Shown: positions 44,829 to 54,070, counted from the stretch's first letter. The stretch is DNA of 64,000 nucleotides from CAWHQZ01 sp963831645 (GCA_963831645.1 CAWHQZ010000014.1:62001-126000), one strand, 5' to 3'. Numbers and translations are program-made. The notes: generated by a model from the letters alone, not told the origin.

Positions 44829-45679
44829 CCGCGGCCCGCCAGACGGCCTCCGCGCACCAGGGCTTCTCGGCCGCGCAATATGCAATATGCCTCCTCGGAA
44901 TCGTCTGGCGCGAGAGCCTGCGCTTTCTGCACCAGCGCGAGCGGTTCATTGCCGCGCTGGTGCGGCCGCTCCTGTGGCTGTTCATCTTCGCTGCCGGGTT
45001 TCGACAGGCCCTCGGCGTCTCCATCACTCCGCCCTACGAAACCTACATCCTCTATGAAGTCTACGTCACGCCGGGACTCATCGCGATGATCCAGCTCTTC
45101 AACGGCATGCAGTCGTCGCTGTCGATGGTCTACGATCGCGAGATGGGCAACATGCGCACGCTGCTCGTGAGCCCGTTTCCGCGCTGGTACCTTCTCGTCT
45201 CGAAGCTGTCGGCGGGCGTGGTGGTATCCATCCTCCAGGTCTACGTCTTCCTCGGCATCGCCTGGTTGTGGAAGGTCGAGCCGCCGCCGCTCGGCTATCT
45301 GTTCGTTCTGCCGGCGCTGGTGCTGTGCGGTCTCCTGTTCGGGTCGCTGGGACTGTTGCTGTCGTCGCTGGTGAAACAGTTGGAGAATTTCGCCGGCATC
45401 ATGAACTTCGTCATCTTTCCGATGTATTTCGCCTCTTCGGCGCTGTACCCGTTGTGGAAGGTCAGAGAGTCGAGCACGCTGCTCTATCATATCTGCCAGT
45501 GGAACCCGTTCACGCACGCCGTCGAACTGATCCGGTTTGCGCTCTACTGCAGGATTGACGGGTTGGCGCTCGCCGTGGTGACCGCGACGACGGCCGTGGC
45601 CCTCGCCGCCGCCATCATCGCCTATGATCCGAGGCGGGGCCTCATGGCCGGAAGGGGCAGCTCCGAGCGCTCCGAATGA
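44825..45679 (+). CDS. ABC-2 type permease (PedC-like)
   Basis: 284 residues from ATG 44825, overlapping the ATPase stop (ATGA). A slightly longer ATG at 44813 is possible. Six hydrophobic segments of the ABC-2 exporter type, with FIAALVRPLLWLFIFAAGFR, MVYDREMGNMRTLLVSPFPR (the E/DRExGxxxxLLxSP coupling loop) and FVIFPMYFASSALYPLWKVR. Matches the permease of the ped/exa alcohol-oxidation ABC system. Confidence 0.87.
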   Translation: MTAARQTASAHQGFSAAQYAICLLGIVWRESLRFLHQRERFIAALVRPLLWLFIFAAGFRQALGVSITPPYETYILYEVYVTPGLIAMIQLFNGMQSSLSMVYDREMGNMRTLLVSPFPRWYLLVSKLSAGVVVSILQVYVFLGIAWLWKVEPPPLGYLFVLPALVLCGLLFGSLGLLLSSLVKQLENFAGIMNFVIFPMYFASSALYPLWKVRESSTLLYHICQWNPFTHAVELIRFALYCRIDGLALAVVTATTAVALAAAIIAYDPRRGLMAGRGSSERSE

Positions 45680-45723
45680 CGCCCCCGCGGCGGGCCCACT
45701 CAGTTCTGGCTACAGGCGAGGGG

Positions 45724-46302
45724 CTACTCCTTCAACACTCCCGACTGCTTGGCGAGGTGGGTTGCGATGGCGTCCATCAGGGGAGGCGAAAGGCAATCGT
45801 ACGGCTCCAGACCAAGCTCTTTCAGCCGGGCTCTGATGGCCGGCATTTGACTGGGCTTGGTCCCCGATTCAATGGCGGAGGAGACAAAAGCTGCAAATTC
45901 CGGAGCGGACCAGCCGGTTTCCGGCGACAGTTCGGTATGGATGAAATCCAGCCCATAGAACGGATGTTTGGTATTTTCGATGCGGCCGTACATATGGACA
46001 CCGCAGTCTTGGCAGGCGTACCTTTGAATGGTGGCGCCGGCGTCCACGACTTTCAATTTGTTCGCGTTGCTCGTCACATTGATCTTGTCGCGTGGCGCGA
46101 CGGCGACCACCGAAAACACGGCCCCTTCCGGCTTCCAGCATTTCGTGCAGCCGCAGGCATGGTTGTGGGCTGTTTGCGCACCGACTGCGACGGTGACGGG
46201 GTTGCTGCGACACTTGCACTGAAGCGTCCCGCCCGCAAAGTTCTGCGCGCCGGGCTTTATGCCATTGTCCACTGATGGGTGAATAGCTACTGCACTGGCC
46301 AT
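45724..46302 (-). CDS. gfa: S-(hydroxymethyl)glutathione synthase
   Basis: 192 residues of the GFA fold with two zinc sites: LQCKCRSNPVTVAVGAQTAH, NHACGCTKCWKPEGAVFSVV and YACQDCGVHMYGRIENTKHP. The catalytic-site sequence HTELSPETGWSAPEFAAFVS follows. Gfa speeds the reaction of formaldehyde with glutathione. Directly downstream of adhC on the same strand, 41 bp apart. Confidence 0.92.
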   Translation of the reverse strand: MASAVAIHPSVDNGIKPGAQNFAGGTLQCKCRSNPVTVAVGAQTAHNHACGCTKCWKPEGAVFSVVAVAPRDKINVTSNANKLKVVDAGATIQRYACQDCGVHMYGRIENTKHPFYGLDFIHTELSPETGWSAPEFAAFVSSAIESGTKPSQMPAIRARLKELGLEPYDCLSPPLMDAIATHLAKQSGVLKE

Positions 46303-46343
46303 GGTTTCTTCCTCCCTGGGTGAGACCGTATCGGTCGCATCGG

Positions 46344-47456
46344 CTAGTAGACCACAACGCTCCGGATCGATTCACCTTTGTGCATCAGATCGAAGGCGCT
46401 GTTGATTTTCTCGAGCTTCATCGTGTGGGTGATCATGGGATCGATTTGAATGCGGCCGTTCATGTACCAGTCGACGATCTTCGGCACGTCGGTACGCCCG
46501 CGCGCGCCGCCGAAGGCGGTCCCCCGCCATACCCGTCCGGTCACAAGCTGAAACGGTCGCGTGGAAATCTCCTGGCCCGCGCCGGCAACCCCGATGATGA
46601 TCGATTCACCCCAACCCTTGTGACAGGCCTCGAGCGCCATGCGCATGACCTTGACGTTGCCGATACACTCGAAGGTGTAGTCAGCCCCGCCACCGGTCAA
46701 CTCGACGAGATGGGCGACGAGATCGCCGCCCGGGACATTCGAGGGATTGACAAAGTGCGTCATGCCGAATTTGCGGCCCCAGGCTTCGCGGGCGCCGTTC
46801 AGGTCGACCCCTACGATCATATTGGCGCCCACCAGCCGTAACCCCTGAATCACGTTGAGGCCGATGCCGCCCAGCCCGAACACGATGCAGTTCGATCCCG
46901 GCTCAACCTTCGCAGTATTGATGACCGCACCGATCCCGGTAGTTACCCCGCAGCCGACATAGCAGACCTTGTCGAAGGGTGCATCGGACCGGATCTTTGC
47001 CACTGCGATCTCCGGCAGCACCGTGTAGTTCGAGAATGTCGAACAGCCCATGTAGTGATGGACCATCTTGCCCTTGTAGGAAAACCGGCTGGTGCCGTCT
47101 GGCATGAGACCCTTACCCTGCGTCGCCCGGATTTTCTGGCAGAGATTGGTTTTCGGATTGCGGCAATATTCGCATTCGCGGCATTCCGGCGTGTAAAGAG
47201 GGATCACGTGATCATCCTTCCTGATCGACGTTACCCCTTTGCCCGCTTCGACGACGACGCCCGCTCCTTCGTGGCCCAGAACGGTGGGAAAAAGACCTTC
47301 CGGATCGGCGCCGGAGAGAGTGAACTCATCGGTATGGCAGATGCCCGTCGCCTTGATTTCGACCAGCACCTCGCCCTCTTTCGGGCCCTCGAGGTCGATC
47401 TCCGCGGTTTCCAGGGGCTTGGCCTTTTCAAAGGCAACAGCGGCACGGGTCTTCAT
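46344..47456 (-). CDS. adhC: S-(hydroxymethyl)glutathione dehydrogenase (class III alcohol dehydrogenase)
   Basis: 370 residues: catalytic-zinc Cys/His in GICHTDEFTLSGADPEGLFP and LGHEGAG, structural-zinc cysteines in ECRECEYCRNPKTNLCQKIR, the Rossmann loop CIVFGLGGIGLNVIQGLRLV, and class III signatures FSKGK-like YKGKMVHHYMGCSTFSNYTV. It oxidises S-hydroxymethylglutathione with NAD to S-formylglutathione. The final hydrolase (FghA) is not in the window. Confidence 0.94.
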   Translation of the reverse strand: MKTRAAVAFEKAKPLETAEIDLEGPKEGEVLVEIKATGICHTDEFTLSGADPEGLFPTVLGHEGAGVVVEAGKGVTSIRKDDHVIPLYTPECRECEYCRNPKTNLCQKIRATQGKGLMPDGTSRFSYKGKMVHHYMGCSTFSNYTVLPEIAVAKIRSDAPFDKVCYVGCGVTTGIGAVINTAKVEPGSNCIVFGLGGIGLNVIQGLRLVGANMIVGVDLNGAREAWGRKFGMTHFVNPSNVPGGDLVAHLVELTGGGADYTFECIGNVKVMRMALEACHKGWGESIIIGVAGAGQEISTRPFQLVTGRVWRGTAFGGARGRTDVPKIVDWYMNGRIQIDPMITHTMKLEKINSAFDLMHKGESIRSVVVY

Positions 47457-47563
47457 CGTCGCTCCTCGCCTGATTTTCCGCCAGAGGCTCCAAGCAAGTC
47501 AGTCGACCAGATTGACTCCGAACTTGGGCAAAGTCGAGGATGTCGCATGCGCGCCGCGGGGGC

Positions 47564-48649
47564 CTATCCGCCGAAGCGGCGATAACGGAATTCAGACGCC
47601 GCGGTTTGCGAGGCCTCCTCGGCCATGGCCCGTATCTGGCTGTTGAAGGCCGACAGCGAGCAAACGGGATCGGCATTTTCCGCCCGCCCCGTCAGCGCCA
47701 TGGCCTGGCACCGGCAACCGCCCCAGTCGACTTCCTTGCGGTCGCACGACCGGCAAGGCTCGACCATCCAGTCGGTGCCGCGGAAGGCGTTGAAGGCGGC
47801 CGAATGATGCCAGATTTCGGCGAGCGGCCTGTCCCTGACGTTGTCGAACGCGAGCCCTGGAATCGTCTCGGCTGCATGACAGGGAAGGACCCGGCCCGAG
47901 GGGGTCACGTTGATGACGCGGCGGCCCCATCCGCCGACGCAAGCTTTGGGGAACCGGGCATAGTAATCGGGCACCACGGCGTCGATGACGATCGTCCCGT
48001 CATAGCGCCGGCGCAGGTCGTCGATCAGCCGGACGGCCGCCATTGCCTGGATCCGCGTCGGCATCAACCTGTTGCGGTTCGCCAGAGCCCAACCGTAGTA
48101 CTGCGCATGGGCGAGCTCGATCCTTCTCGCGCCCATCGCCACTGCCAGCTCGACGAATTTTTCGGCGCTGTCGATGTTCTGCCGGTGGATTACGGCGTTG
48201 ATGGTGAGCGGCAGGCCGACCTCCACGACCGCGGCGGCGAACTTCAGCTTGCGGACGTGCCCGCCCGGGTAGCCGGCGATCCGGTCGGCATTCGCCGCAT
48301 CGACGTCCTGGAGCGACAGCTGCACATGATCGAGACCCGCCTCGCTGAGCGTTCGCAGCTCCTTCCCGCCGATGAGAACGCCGGCAGTGATGAGATTGGT
48401 GTAGAGGTTCTCCGAGCGGCAGTGGCCGACGATTTCCACCAGGTCGGGCCGCGCCGTCGGCTCGCCGCCCGACAGATGCACCTGCAGGACGCCGAGTGCT
48501 GCGGCTTCGCTGAACACGCGCTTCCAGGTTGGCGTGTCCAGTTCGCTCCCCTTCCTCTCGAGTTCCAGGGGATTGGAGCAATAGGCGCACCTGAGCGGGC
48601 AGCGATGGGTCAGCTCGGCCAGAAGTCCGATGGGCCTGGCGTCGGTCAC
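47564..48649 (-). CDS. pqqE: PqqA peptide cyclase (radical SAM)
   Basis: 361 residues from a GTG at 48649 that overlaps the pqqD stop. THRCPLRCAYCSNPLELER holds the SAM cluster cysteines. The SPASM cysteines are in CVGGWGRRVINVTPSGRVLP, PCHAAETIPGL and CRSCDRKEVDWGGCRCQAMA. PqqE forms the C-C bond between Glu and Tyr of PqqA, the first step of PQQ synthesis. Intact. Confidence 0.95.
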   Translation of the reverse strand: MTDARPIGLLAELTHRCPLRCAYCSNPLELERKGSELDTPTWKRVFSEAAALGVLQVHLSGGEPTARPDLVEIVGHCRSENLYTNLITAGVLIGGKELRTLSEAGLDHVQLSLQDVDAANADRIAGYPGGHVRKLKFAAAVVEVGLPLTINAVIHRQNIDSAEKFVELAVAMGARRIELAHAQYYGWALANRNRLMPTRIQAMAAVRLIDDLRRRYDGTIVIDAVVPDYYARFPKACVGGWGRRVINVTPSGRVLPCHAAETIPGLAFDNVRDRPLAEIWHHSAAFNAFRGTDWMVEPCRSCDRKEVDWGGCRCQAMALTGRAENADPVCSLSAFNSQIRAMAEEASQTAASEFRYRRFGG

Positions 48650-48924
48650 AGCACGACAAAATGCCGGGATACGAGATCGCCCAGCATCTCCTTCACATCC
48701 GTCATGATCTCGGAACGGTCGGACTGATAGACTTGCGCCAGCTCATCGCCGATCGCAACGATGTCGCGCTGGCCGTCGCACAGCGACAGGACCGCTTTCG
48801 CCACATCGTCCAGCTCGAGGACCCGTTCCGGGGCAAGCAGGACCCAGCGGTCGCGCGCCCGGTCATGGGACAGGCGCACGCCCGTCGGCAGGCGCGGCCT
48901 GGCGGTATCGGCGATGCCGGTCAT
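48646..48924 (-). CDS. pqqD: PQQ peptide chaperone PqqD
   Basis: 92 residues from ATG 48924: RPRLPTGVRLSHDRARDRWV, LLAPERVLELDDVAKAVLSL and YQSDRSEIMTDVKEMLGDLV are the RRE-type winged-helix blocks. PqqD holds PqqA for PqqE. It overlaps pqqC and pqqE by 4 bp each, so the operon is translationally coupled. Confidence 0.94.
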   Translation of the reverse strand: MTGIADTARPRLPTGVRLSHDRARDRWVLLAPERVLELDDVAKAVLSLCDGQRDIVAIGDELAQVYQSDRSEIMTDVKEMLGDLVSRHFVVL

Positions 48925-49664
48925 CTCGTGCCGCCGGTCCCGGGGACGAAAGCGCCGGGCGGCGTGAAACCGGGCGCCACATAGGCGAAATAGAGCGCAT
49001 CGAGCATGGCCCAGAGCATGTCGCATTTGAACGTCAGCGCATCGATGACCGCCTGCTGCCGTTCCGGCGTTCTCGCCTCGCGCTTCACGTAATCGAGCGC
49101 AAAGTCCGCGTCGGCCGGCGCCTGCGTCAGGCGCTTGTCGAAATAGGCGAGAACCTGCGGGGTGATGTAGTCGTAGTTCTTGAGCATGCCGGCAACGCGG
49201 ACGCGGATCGTTTCCGGCGCAAAAAGTTCCGTCAGCGAGGAGGCTATCGCCTCGAGCAGCGGTTTGTCGCGGACGAAATGGACATACGCCCCGACGGCGA
49301 AGCGTGTCGCGGGCAACGTGCCGGCCAGCGACTCGACGTAGGCTTTCTTGAGGCCCAGCCCCTCGGCGAGAACGAACCAGCGCGCGATGCCGCCGTCTCC
49401 TTCGCCGTCGCCGTCGTGATCGACGATGCGCTGGCGCCAGATGCGACGCATGGCGGGATCGGTCATGCGCGAAAGGATGACCGCATCCTTGATCGGGATG
49501 ATTGCCTGATAGCAATAGCGATTGAGGGCCCAGGCCTGCAGCTGCCCGCGGTTCAGGCGACCTGCATTCATCATGTCGTGAAACGGATGCTTGTCATGGT
49601 AGCGCGCTCTTCCCAGTGTGCGCAGCTGGTCCTCGAGCTGGCCGGGAGAAAGCAGCGCGGTCAA
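48921..49664 (-). CDS. pqqC: Pyrroloquinoline-quinone synthase PqqC
   Basis: 247 residues from a TTG at 49664 that overlaps the pqqB stop (TTGA). The helical-bundle motifs are YHDKHPFHDMMNAGRLNRGQ, LQAWALNRYCYQAIIPIKDA, HDGDGEGDGGIARW and VEAY-like GAYVHFVRDKPLLEA. PqqC performs the final eight-electron oxidation. The long frame upstream of 49664 is a pqqB shadow. Confidence 0.93.
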   Translation of the reverse strand: MTALLSPGQLEDQLRTLGRARYHDKHPFHDMMNAGRLNRGQLQAWALNRYCYQAIIPIKDAVILSRMTDPAMRRIWRQRIVDHDGDGEGDGGIARWFVLAEGLGLKKAYVESLAGTLPATRFAVGAYVHFVRDKPLLEAIASSLTELFAPETIRVRVAGMLKNYDYITPQVLAYFDKRLTQAPADADFALDYVKREARTPERQQAVIDALTFKCDMLWAMLDALYFAYVAPGFTPPGAFVPGTGGTR

Positions 49665-50560
49665 AGCGTGAGCTCCATGCCGTCGTATCCGATCTCGGCC
49701 CCGGCCGTCACCACGGCGGCATATTCGGGAGATCCTTCGATGAGCATCGGGTTGGTATTGTTCATGTGCGTGTACACCAGACGCCGCACGCCGATCGACT
49801 TCAACGCGCGTAGCGAACCATGTTCGCCGCCGACCGGCAGGTGCCCCATCCGGAGTCCGGTCTTGGAACCGGTCTGCGAGGCGATCAGCTCGTCGTCGGT
49901 CCACAGCGTGCCGTCGAAGAGTACGAGGTCGGCATCGGCGAGCCGGGCACGAATCTCGGCGTCGAGCTCGGAGCATCCCGGAACGTAGTAGAAGCAGGCT
50001 TGCCCGGAAGTGATCTTGGTCCCCACTGTATTGCCCGATTTCAGGCGCGTGTCCGGGGCGGCTCCTTCGAGATAGAGCGGCAGCTTTCCGGGGACCACGA
50101 AGGATTCGACGGTCAACCCGCAGCTCAGGGACCGCGCTTCGCCGGGAGGGAGAATCTGCCGCCGGACATGTTCGGAATCCAGCACGTCGAAAATCGCGTT
50201 CTCCTGCAGAATTGCCAGTACCTCGGAGGTCGCATGGATGGCGAAGCGGTGGCCTTCGCGCAGCGACAGCAATCCACCGATGTGGTCGACATCGGCATTC
50301 GTCAGGACCACGTCGCTCACCGGACTGTCCCTTGGCGAACGTCGGGGCTGCAGGATATCGATTGCGGAAATCTGCTCGCGGATGTCGGGCGAGCAGTTCA
50401 ACAGACACCACGCCTGACTATCGACCGAAACCGCCAGGCTCGCCTGGGTACGGCGCTTTACGCGCGGGTCACCCGACCAGGCAAGCTCACACACGCGGCA
50501 ACGACAATTCCACTGGGGACAGCCGCCACCGGCAGCCGTCCCCAGCATCACAATTTTCAC
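49661..50560 (-). CDS. pqqB: PQQ biosynthesis protein PqqB (metallo-beta-lactamase fold)
   Basis: 299 residues. The N-terminus MLGTAAGGGCPQWNCRCRVC is characteristic; LTNADVDHIGGLLSLREGH replaces the usual HxHxDH, and YTHMNNTNPMLIEGSPEYA follows. PqqB is thought to hydroxylate the cross-linked tyrosine. No lesion. Confidence 0.95.
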   Translation of the reverse strand: MKIVMLGTAAGGGCPQWNCRCRVCELAWSGDPRVKRRTQASLAVSVDSQAWCLLNCSPDIREQISAIDILQPRRSPRDSPVSDVVLTNADVDHIGGLLSLREGHRFAIHATSEVLAILQENAIFDVLDSEHVRRQILPPGEARSLSCGLTVESFVVPGKLPLYLEGAAPDTRLKSGNTVGTKITSGQACFYYVPGCSELDAEIRARLADADLVLFDGTLWTDDELIASQTGSKTGLRMGHLPVGGEHGSLRALKSIGVRRLVYTHMNNTNPMLIEGSPEYAAVVTAGAEIGYDGMELTL

Positions 50561-50612
50561 ATCGATGTCCGTGCGGGCAAGGCGCCGCGCATGGGCGACG
50601 AAGCGCTCAGGC

Positions 50613-50690
50613 TCAGTACTCGGCCGGATAGTAGTCGTTGATTTCCAAGGCGATGCAGATTTCTTTTACTTTCGGTTTCGTCCACTTCAT
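50613..50690 (-). CDS. pqqA: PQQ precursor peptide PqqA
   Basis: 25 residues starting MKWTKPKVKEICIALEINDY, followed by YPAEY. Glu16 and Tyr20 (E-x3-Y) are the residues PqqE links. A GAGG ribosome site sits 8 nt upstream. It is first in the pqqABCDE operon, 52 bp before pqqB. The C-terminal tail after Tyr20 is short, with two further tyrosines. Confidence 0.93.
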   Translation of the reverse strand: MKWTKPKVKEICIALEINDYYPAEY

Positions 50691-50944
50691 CGGCTACCTC
50701 CTCAAACCTCACTTCGTGCTGATGGCACGAGCGCAGTTAAGACCCTTTACGTCCGCCGTTCAAGCTATAAGCTTTGTCCTTCAGCTATGGTTCCCTGGCC
50801 CCGTATCTTTTCGCAAGGATACCGACGCAGCTGAGGGTTGATTGCGACGACGTGCGGTGTTAGGAGGCGTGCCACTGCCGAAGCAGGCGTTGCCTGCCGG
50901 CGGTTCCACCGCAACGTTGGTCGAAAAGAGGCGGGCTCGTCACG

Positions 50945-52198
50945 ATGGCTGTGCGGTTTGTGGTCGCCTCGGCCGTGCTCGCGCTGACCATCGCCGCAGC
51001 AACTCCGCCTGCAGCAGCGGGCCCCAGCATTCTGTTCGATCCCACGACCGGCGAGGTCGTCTCGCAGGACCGGGCGGGCCAGCCGTGGTACCCGGCCTCG
51101 ATCACCAAGATCATGACCGCCTACCTCGCCTTCGAGGAGCTTCACGCGGGCCGCATGAAGCTCGATCAGAAGATCAGGGTCTCTCAGCTCGCCAACAATC
51201 AGGCGCCGAGCAAGATCGGCGTTCCGCCCGGCTCGATGGTCACGGTGGATTTCGCCCTGCAGGCGCTGCTCATCCACTCGGCCAACGACATGGCGATCGT
51301 CCTCGCCGAGGCGGTGGCCGGCACCACGTCCCAGTTCGTGCAAAGGATGAACGCCACTGCGCAACGCCTCGGCATGACGGCGACGAAGTTCGTCAATCCC
51401 AACGGCCTGCACAATCCGCAGCAGGTGTCGAGCGCCCGCGACATCGCGGTCCTCGCCGCCGCGGCGTTCAACGAGTTTCCGCAGTACCGCCACTACTACC
51501 GTCAGGACTACCTGGCCATCGGCAAGCGCAGGCTCCGCAACACCAACGCTCTGCTGCGCCTGATGGCGTCGGCAGACGGCATGAAGACCGGTTTTACCTG
51601 TCCCGCCGGGTTCAATCTCGTGGCCACGGCGAGCGAGCATAACCGGCGCCTGATGGCCGTCGTGCTCGGCGCCCCCAGCGGGAGAAGCCGGGCGGAATGG
51701 GCGCAGGGGCTTCTGGTTTCCGGGTTTGCGAGCGCACCTTCGGGAGCGCGTCTCGGCCAGATCGCCAACCTCGCGGGTGGCCAGGCAACCACTGACATGT
51801 CGGGCGAGGTGTGCGGCCGCGGAGGCGCCGTGCCGGTAACGGCGGCCTCCAGCCTCAAAGGTCACGGCGCTTCGCTCGGCCGCTACCTCACCAGGAGCGA
51901 CGCCAAGCAGGTTCTGGACACCTGGAAGGGTGACGCCGCCCTGCCGCTCAATGGCGTGAGCAGTGGGGTTGTGCGCCTGGCCGACCCCGCCGGCTTTGCC
52001 GCTATGGTGTGGGACATCGACGAGACCCGCGCCCGGAGCCTGTGCACGACGCTAAGTACCCGCGCGGCCCATTGCACCATCATGACACCGGATAACTTCA
52101 CCCAGATGGCGGCGGCTGCGGCCAAAAGCCAGCGCCAAGGCGAAGCCGCGCAAGAAAAAAAGGCGCAGGAAGAAGTGAGGCGGACCGATCTGTGGTAG
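50945..52198 (+). CDS. D-alanyl-D-alanine carboxypeptidase (PBP5/6 type)
   Basis: 417 residues with signal peptide (VVASAVLALTIAAATPPAAA). Penicillin-binding motifs are PASITKIMTAYLAFEELHAG (SxxK), LIHSANDMAIVLAEAV (SxN) and MASADGMKTGFTC (KTG). It trims peptidoglycan pentapeptides in the periplasm. The about 120-residue C-terminal part is not the usual amphipathic anchor and ends Lys/Glu-rich. It has its own promoter region, divergent from pqqA. Confidence 0.9.
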   Translation: MAVRFVVASAVLALTIAAATPPAAAGPSILFDPTTGEVVSQDRAGQPWYPASITKIMTAYLAFEELHAGRMKLDQKIRVSQLANNQAPSKIGVPPGSMVTVDFALQALLIHSANDMAIVLAEAVAGTTSQFVQRMNATAQRLGMTATKFVNPNGLHNPQQVSSARDIAVLAAAAFNEFPQYRHYYRQDYLAIGKRRLRNTNALLRLMASADGMKTGFTCPAGFNLVATASEHNRRLMAVVLGAPSGRSRAEWAQGLLVSGFASAPSGARLGQIANLAGGQATTDMSGEVCGRGGAVPVTAASSLKGHGASLGRYLTRSDAKQVLDTWKGDAALPLNGVSSGVVRLADPAGFAAMVWDIDETRARSLCTTLSTRAAHCTIMTPDNFTQMAAAAAKSQRQGEAAQEKKAQEEVRRTDLW

Positions 52199-52227
52199 AC
52201 TGGCTGCCACAGGAAAGGAGAAACGCC

Positions 52228-52521
52228 ATGGCGACATTTGTTGTGCTCGGCAACTTCACCGATCAGGGCGTTCGCAACGCGAAGGACACCACCAAGCGGG
52301 CGGATGCCTTCAGGGAGATGGCCAGGAAGGCCGGCGTAACGGTCAAGGACGTATATTGGACGCTCGGCGTCTTCGATGTCGTCGCGGTCATCGAGGCGCC
52401 CGACGATGAAACGGCGACGGCGCTGACCCTCGGCCTCGGTGGCGCCGGCAATGTCCGCACCCAGACGCTGCGGGCATTCACTCAGGCCGAGATGGGCAAG
52501 ATCATCGGCAAGCTGGCCTGA
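52228..52521 (+). CDS. GYD-domain protein
   Basis: 97 residues from ATG 52228 with GGAAAGGAG upstream: MATFVVLGNFTDQGVRNAKD, then VYWTLGVFDVVAVIEAPDDE (the GxFD form of the GYD motif) and LGGAGNVRTQTLRAFTQAEM. The family has a small ferredoxin-like fold and no established function. It lies 29 bp after the carboxypeptidase gene, so co-transcription is likely. Confidence 0.85.
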   Translation: MATFVVLGNFTDQGVRNAKDTTKRADAFREMARKAGVTVKDVYWTLGVFDVVAVIEAPDDETATALTLGLGGAGNVRTQTLRAFTQAEMGKIIGKLA

Positions 52522-52537
52522 GGAAGGCGATACGCGA

Positions 52538-53815
52538 TCAGTCGCTCACCGTCTGGGTCAGCAACTCGATTGCCCGGGCGAGTTGCGGATCGCTGCCCTG
52601 AGCGTAGCGGATATCGAACGGCACGGAGACCGAGGGCGTCACGCCGCGCCCCTCCAGCCGTTCGCCGTCGACAAGGACGTCGGCAACCGCCAGGAGAAGC
52701 AGGCTGCCGTTCGAAAGAAGAAAGGCCCGCCCCGCCAGGAGCGCGCCGGCGCTCGTGGCGCCGACCACTTTGCCCATGCCGTACTTCTTGAACCCGTAGG
52801 CCAGCACTTCCTTGCCGCTGCGCGTGCCGCCATTGATCAGCAGCACCACGGGCTTCTCCCATTTGCCGTTGGCGATCTCGAGCGTGCCTCCCCGGTTGAT
52901 CAGCGTCATGGTCGGCTGGCGGCCGTTGAAGATATCGAGATAGTCCGGATCGGCGCCGCCCCAGCCGTCGCGCAGGTCCCAGACGAGCGCATCGGCATCC
53001 TTGAGCTTGCCGGCCGTGAGCAGGTTCTCGAGAAGCTCCTGATACTGGAAGCGGGCATACGACCAGATGTGCACGTAGCCGATCCTGCGGCCGCCGGTCT
53101 CGATGATGCGGGCGCTCTTCTCCATGGCCTCGAGATAGGCCCGATTGGGATGGATCGCCTGGGGCTTCACCGTCACGGCCACCGGCTCCGCGCCGGCTTT
53201 ACGGCGAATTGTCAGCACGACGGGCGTGCCCACCTTGCCTTCGAAGGAGCGCACCGGCTCGAAAGATGCGCCGTCGGCAGCGACGAGTTCGTCTCCGACC
53301 GCAATACCGGCGGCGGCCGCGGGATGGCCGTCGAGCACGCCCGAAACGAACCGCGCCTCGCCGATCTTGCGGGTAAGGACGCCGATTCCCGGGTAGGCGA
53401 CCTGCCCGCCGGCAAAGTGTTTGGCGATATCGTTCCTGAGCCCGCCCGAAAAAATATCGGCGAGATCGTAGTAGGCGGTCTCTTCCGGCGTGTAGTAGCC
53501 GGTGTGCGAAACGCCGAGCTCGCCCAGCATCCGGTTGATGAGGGCGGCGAGATCCACCTCCGGCGCTCCGGCCTGCTGCCGGTAGCGCGCGCCGACGGCT
53601 TGCCAGTCGAGGCCGGCAAATTTCGGATCGTAGAAGGAATCGCGAACCCGCGACCAGACCTCATCGAACACCCGCAGATTGTCCTTCCCGGCTTCCTCCT
53701 GCGATGTGAGCACAGCCCGAGGCTCCGCGAGCGTCGCGGGCGCGAACAGGAGCGCGGCCGCAAACAAGGCAGCTGCCGGCGCGGCGGCAATGGTCGGCAA
53801 CAGGTGGCGTCGCAT
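52538..53815 (-). CDS. S41-family periplasmic protease
   Basis: 425 residues with signal peptide (AAALFAAALLFAPATLAEPR). A PDZ-like domain (about 155-225, VLDGHPAAAAGIAVGDELVA) is followed by the S41 catalytic domain with ADALVWDLRDGWGGADPDYL, VVLLINGGTRSGKEVLAYGF (nucleophile Ser) and VVGATSAGALLAGRAFLLSN. Such tail-specific proteases process exported proteins. Converges on the GYD gene. The TusA gene lies 18 bp upstream. Confidence 0.88.
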   Translation of the reverse strand: MRRHLLPTIAAAPAAALFAAALLFAPATLAEPRAVLTSQEEAGKDNLRVFDEVWSRVRDSFYDPKFAGLDWQAVGARYRQQAGAPEVDLAALINRMLGELGVSHTGYYTPEETAYYDLADIFSGGLRNDIAKHFAGGQVAYPGIGVLTRKIGEARFVSGVLDGHPAAAAGIAVGDELVAADGASFEPVRSFEGKVGTPVVLTIRRKAGAEPVAVTVKPQAIHPNRAYLEAMEKSARIIETGGRRIGYVHIWSYARFQYQELLENLLTAGKLKDADALVWDLRDGWGGADPDYLDIFNGRQPTMTLINRGGTLEIANGKWEKPVVLLINGGTRSGKEVLAYGFKKYGMGKVVGATSAGALLAGRAFLLSNGSLLLLAVADVLVDGERLEGRGVTPSVSVPFDIRYAQGSDPQLARAIELLTQTVSD

Positions 53816-53833
53816 GGCGCGAGGGTTGCTCCT

Positions 53834-54070
53834 TCAGGATCTGCGGCGGATGAGAAACACGAGCCTGCCTTCCTCCTCCGCCTTGCTTATCAGCTCGTGA
53901 CCCTGTTCGGAGCAAAAATGAGTCACGTCGATGACCGCCGCGGGGTCGGTGGCGATCAGGCGCAGCACGCTTCCCGGCGCCATGGACTTGAGCTTCCTGG
54001 CCGCCTTCAGCACCGGCAGCGGACACAGAAAGCCCGAGACATCGAGTTCGCTGGCCTCAGGCATCGTCAT
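53834..54070 (-). CDS. TusA-family sulfur carrier
   Basis: 78 residues. LDVSGFLCPLPVLKAARKLK carries the Cys-Pro-x-Pro signature with the persulfide cysteine at about residue 16. DPAAVIDVTHFCSEQGHELI is the second conserved block. TusA-like proteins pass sulfur to molybdenum cofactor, FdhD or tRNA modification. Divergent from the formate dehydrogenase operon, so a role in activating that enzyme is attractive (inferred). Confidence 0.9.
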   Translation of the reverse strand: MTMPEASELDVSGFLCPLPVLKAARKLKSMAPGSVLRLIATDPAAVIDVTHFCSEQGHELISKAEEEGRLVFLIRRRS

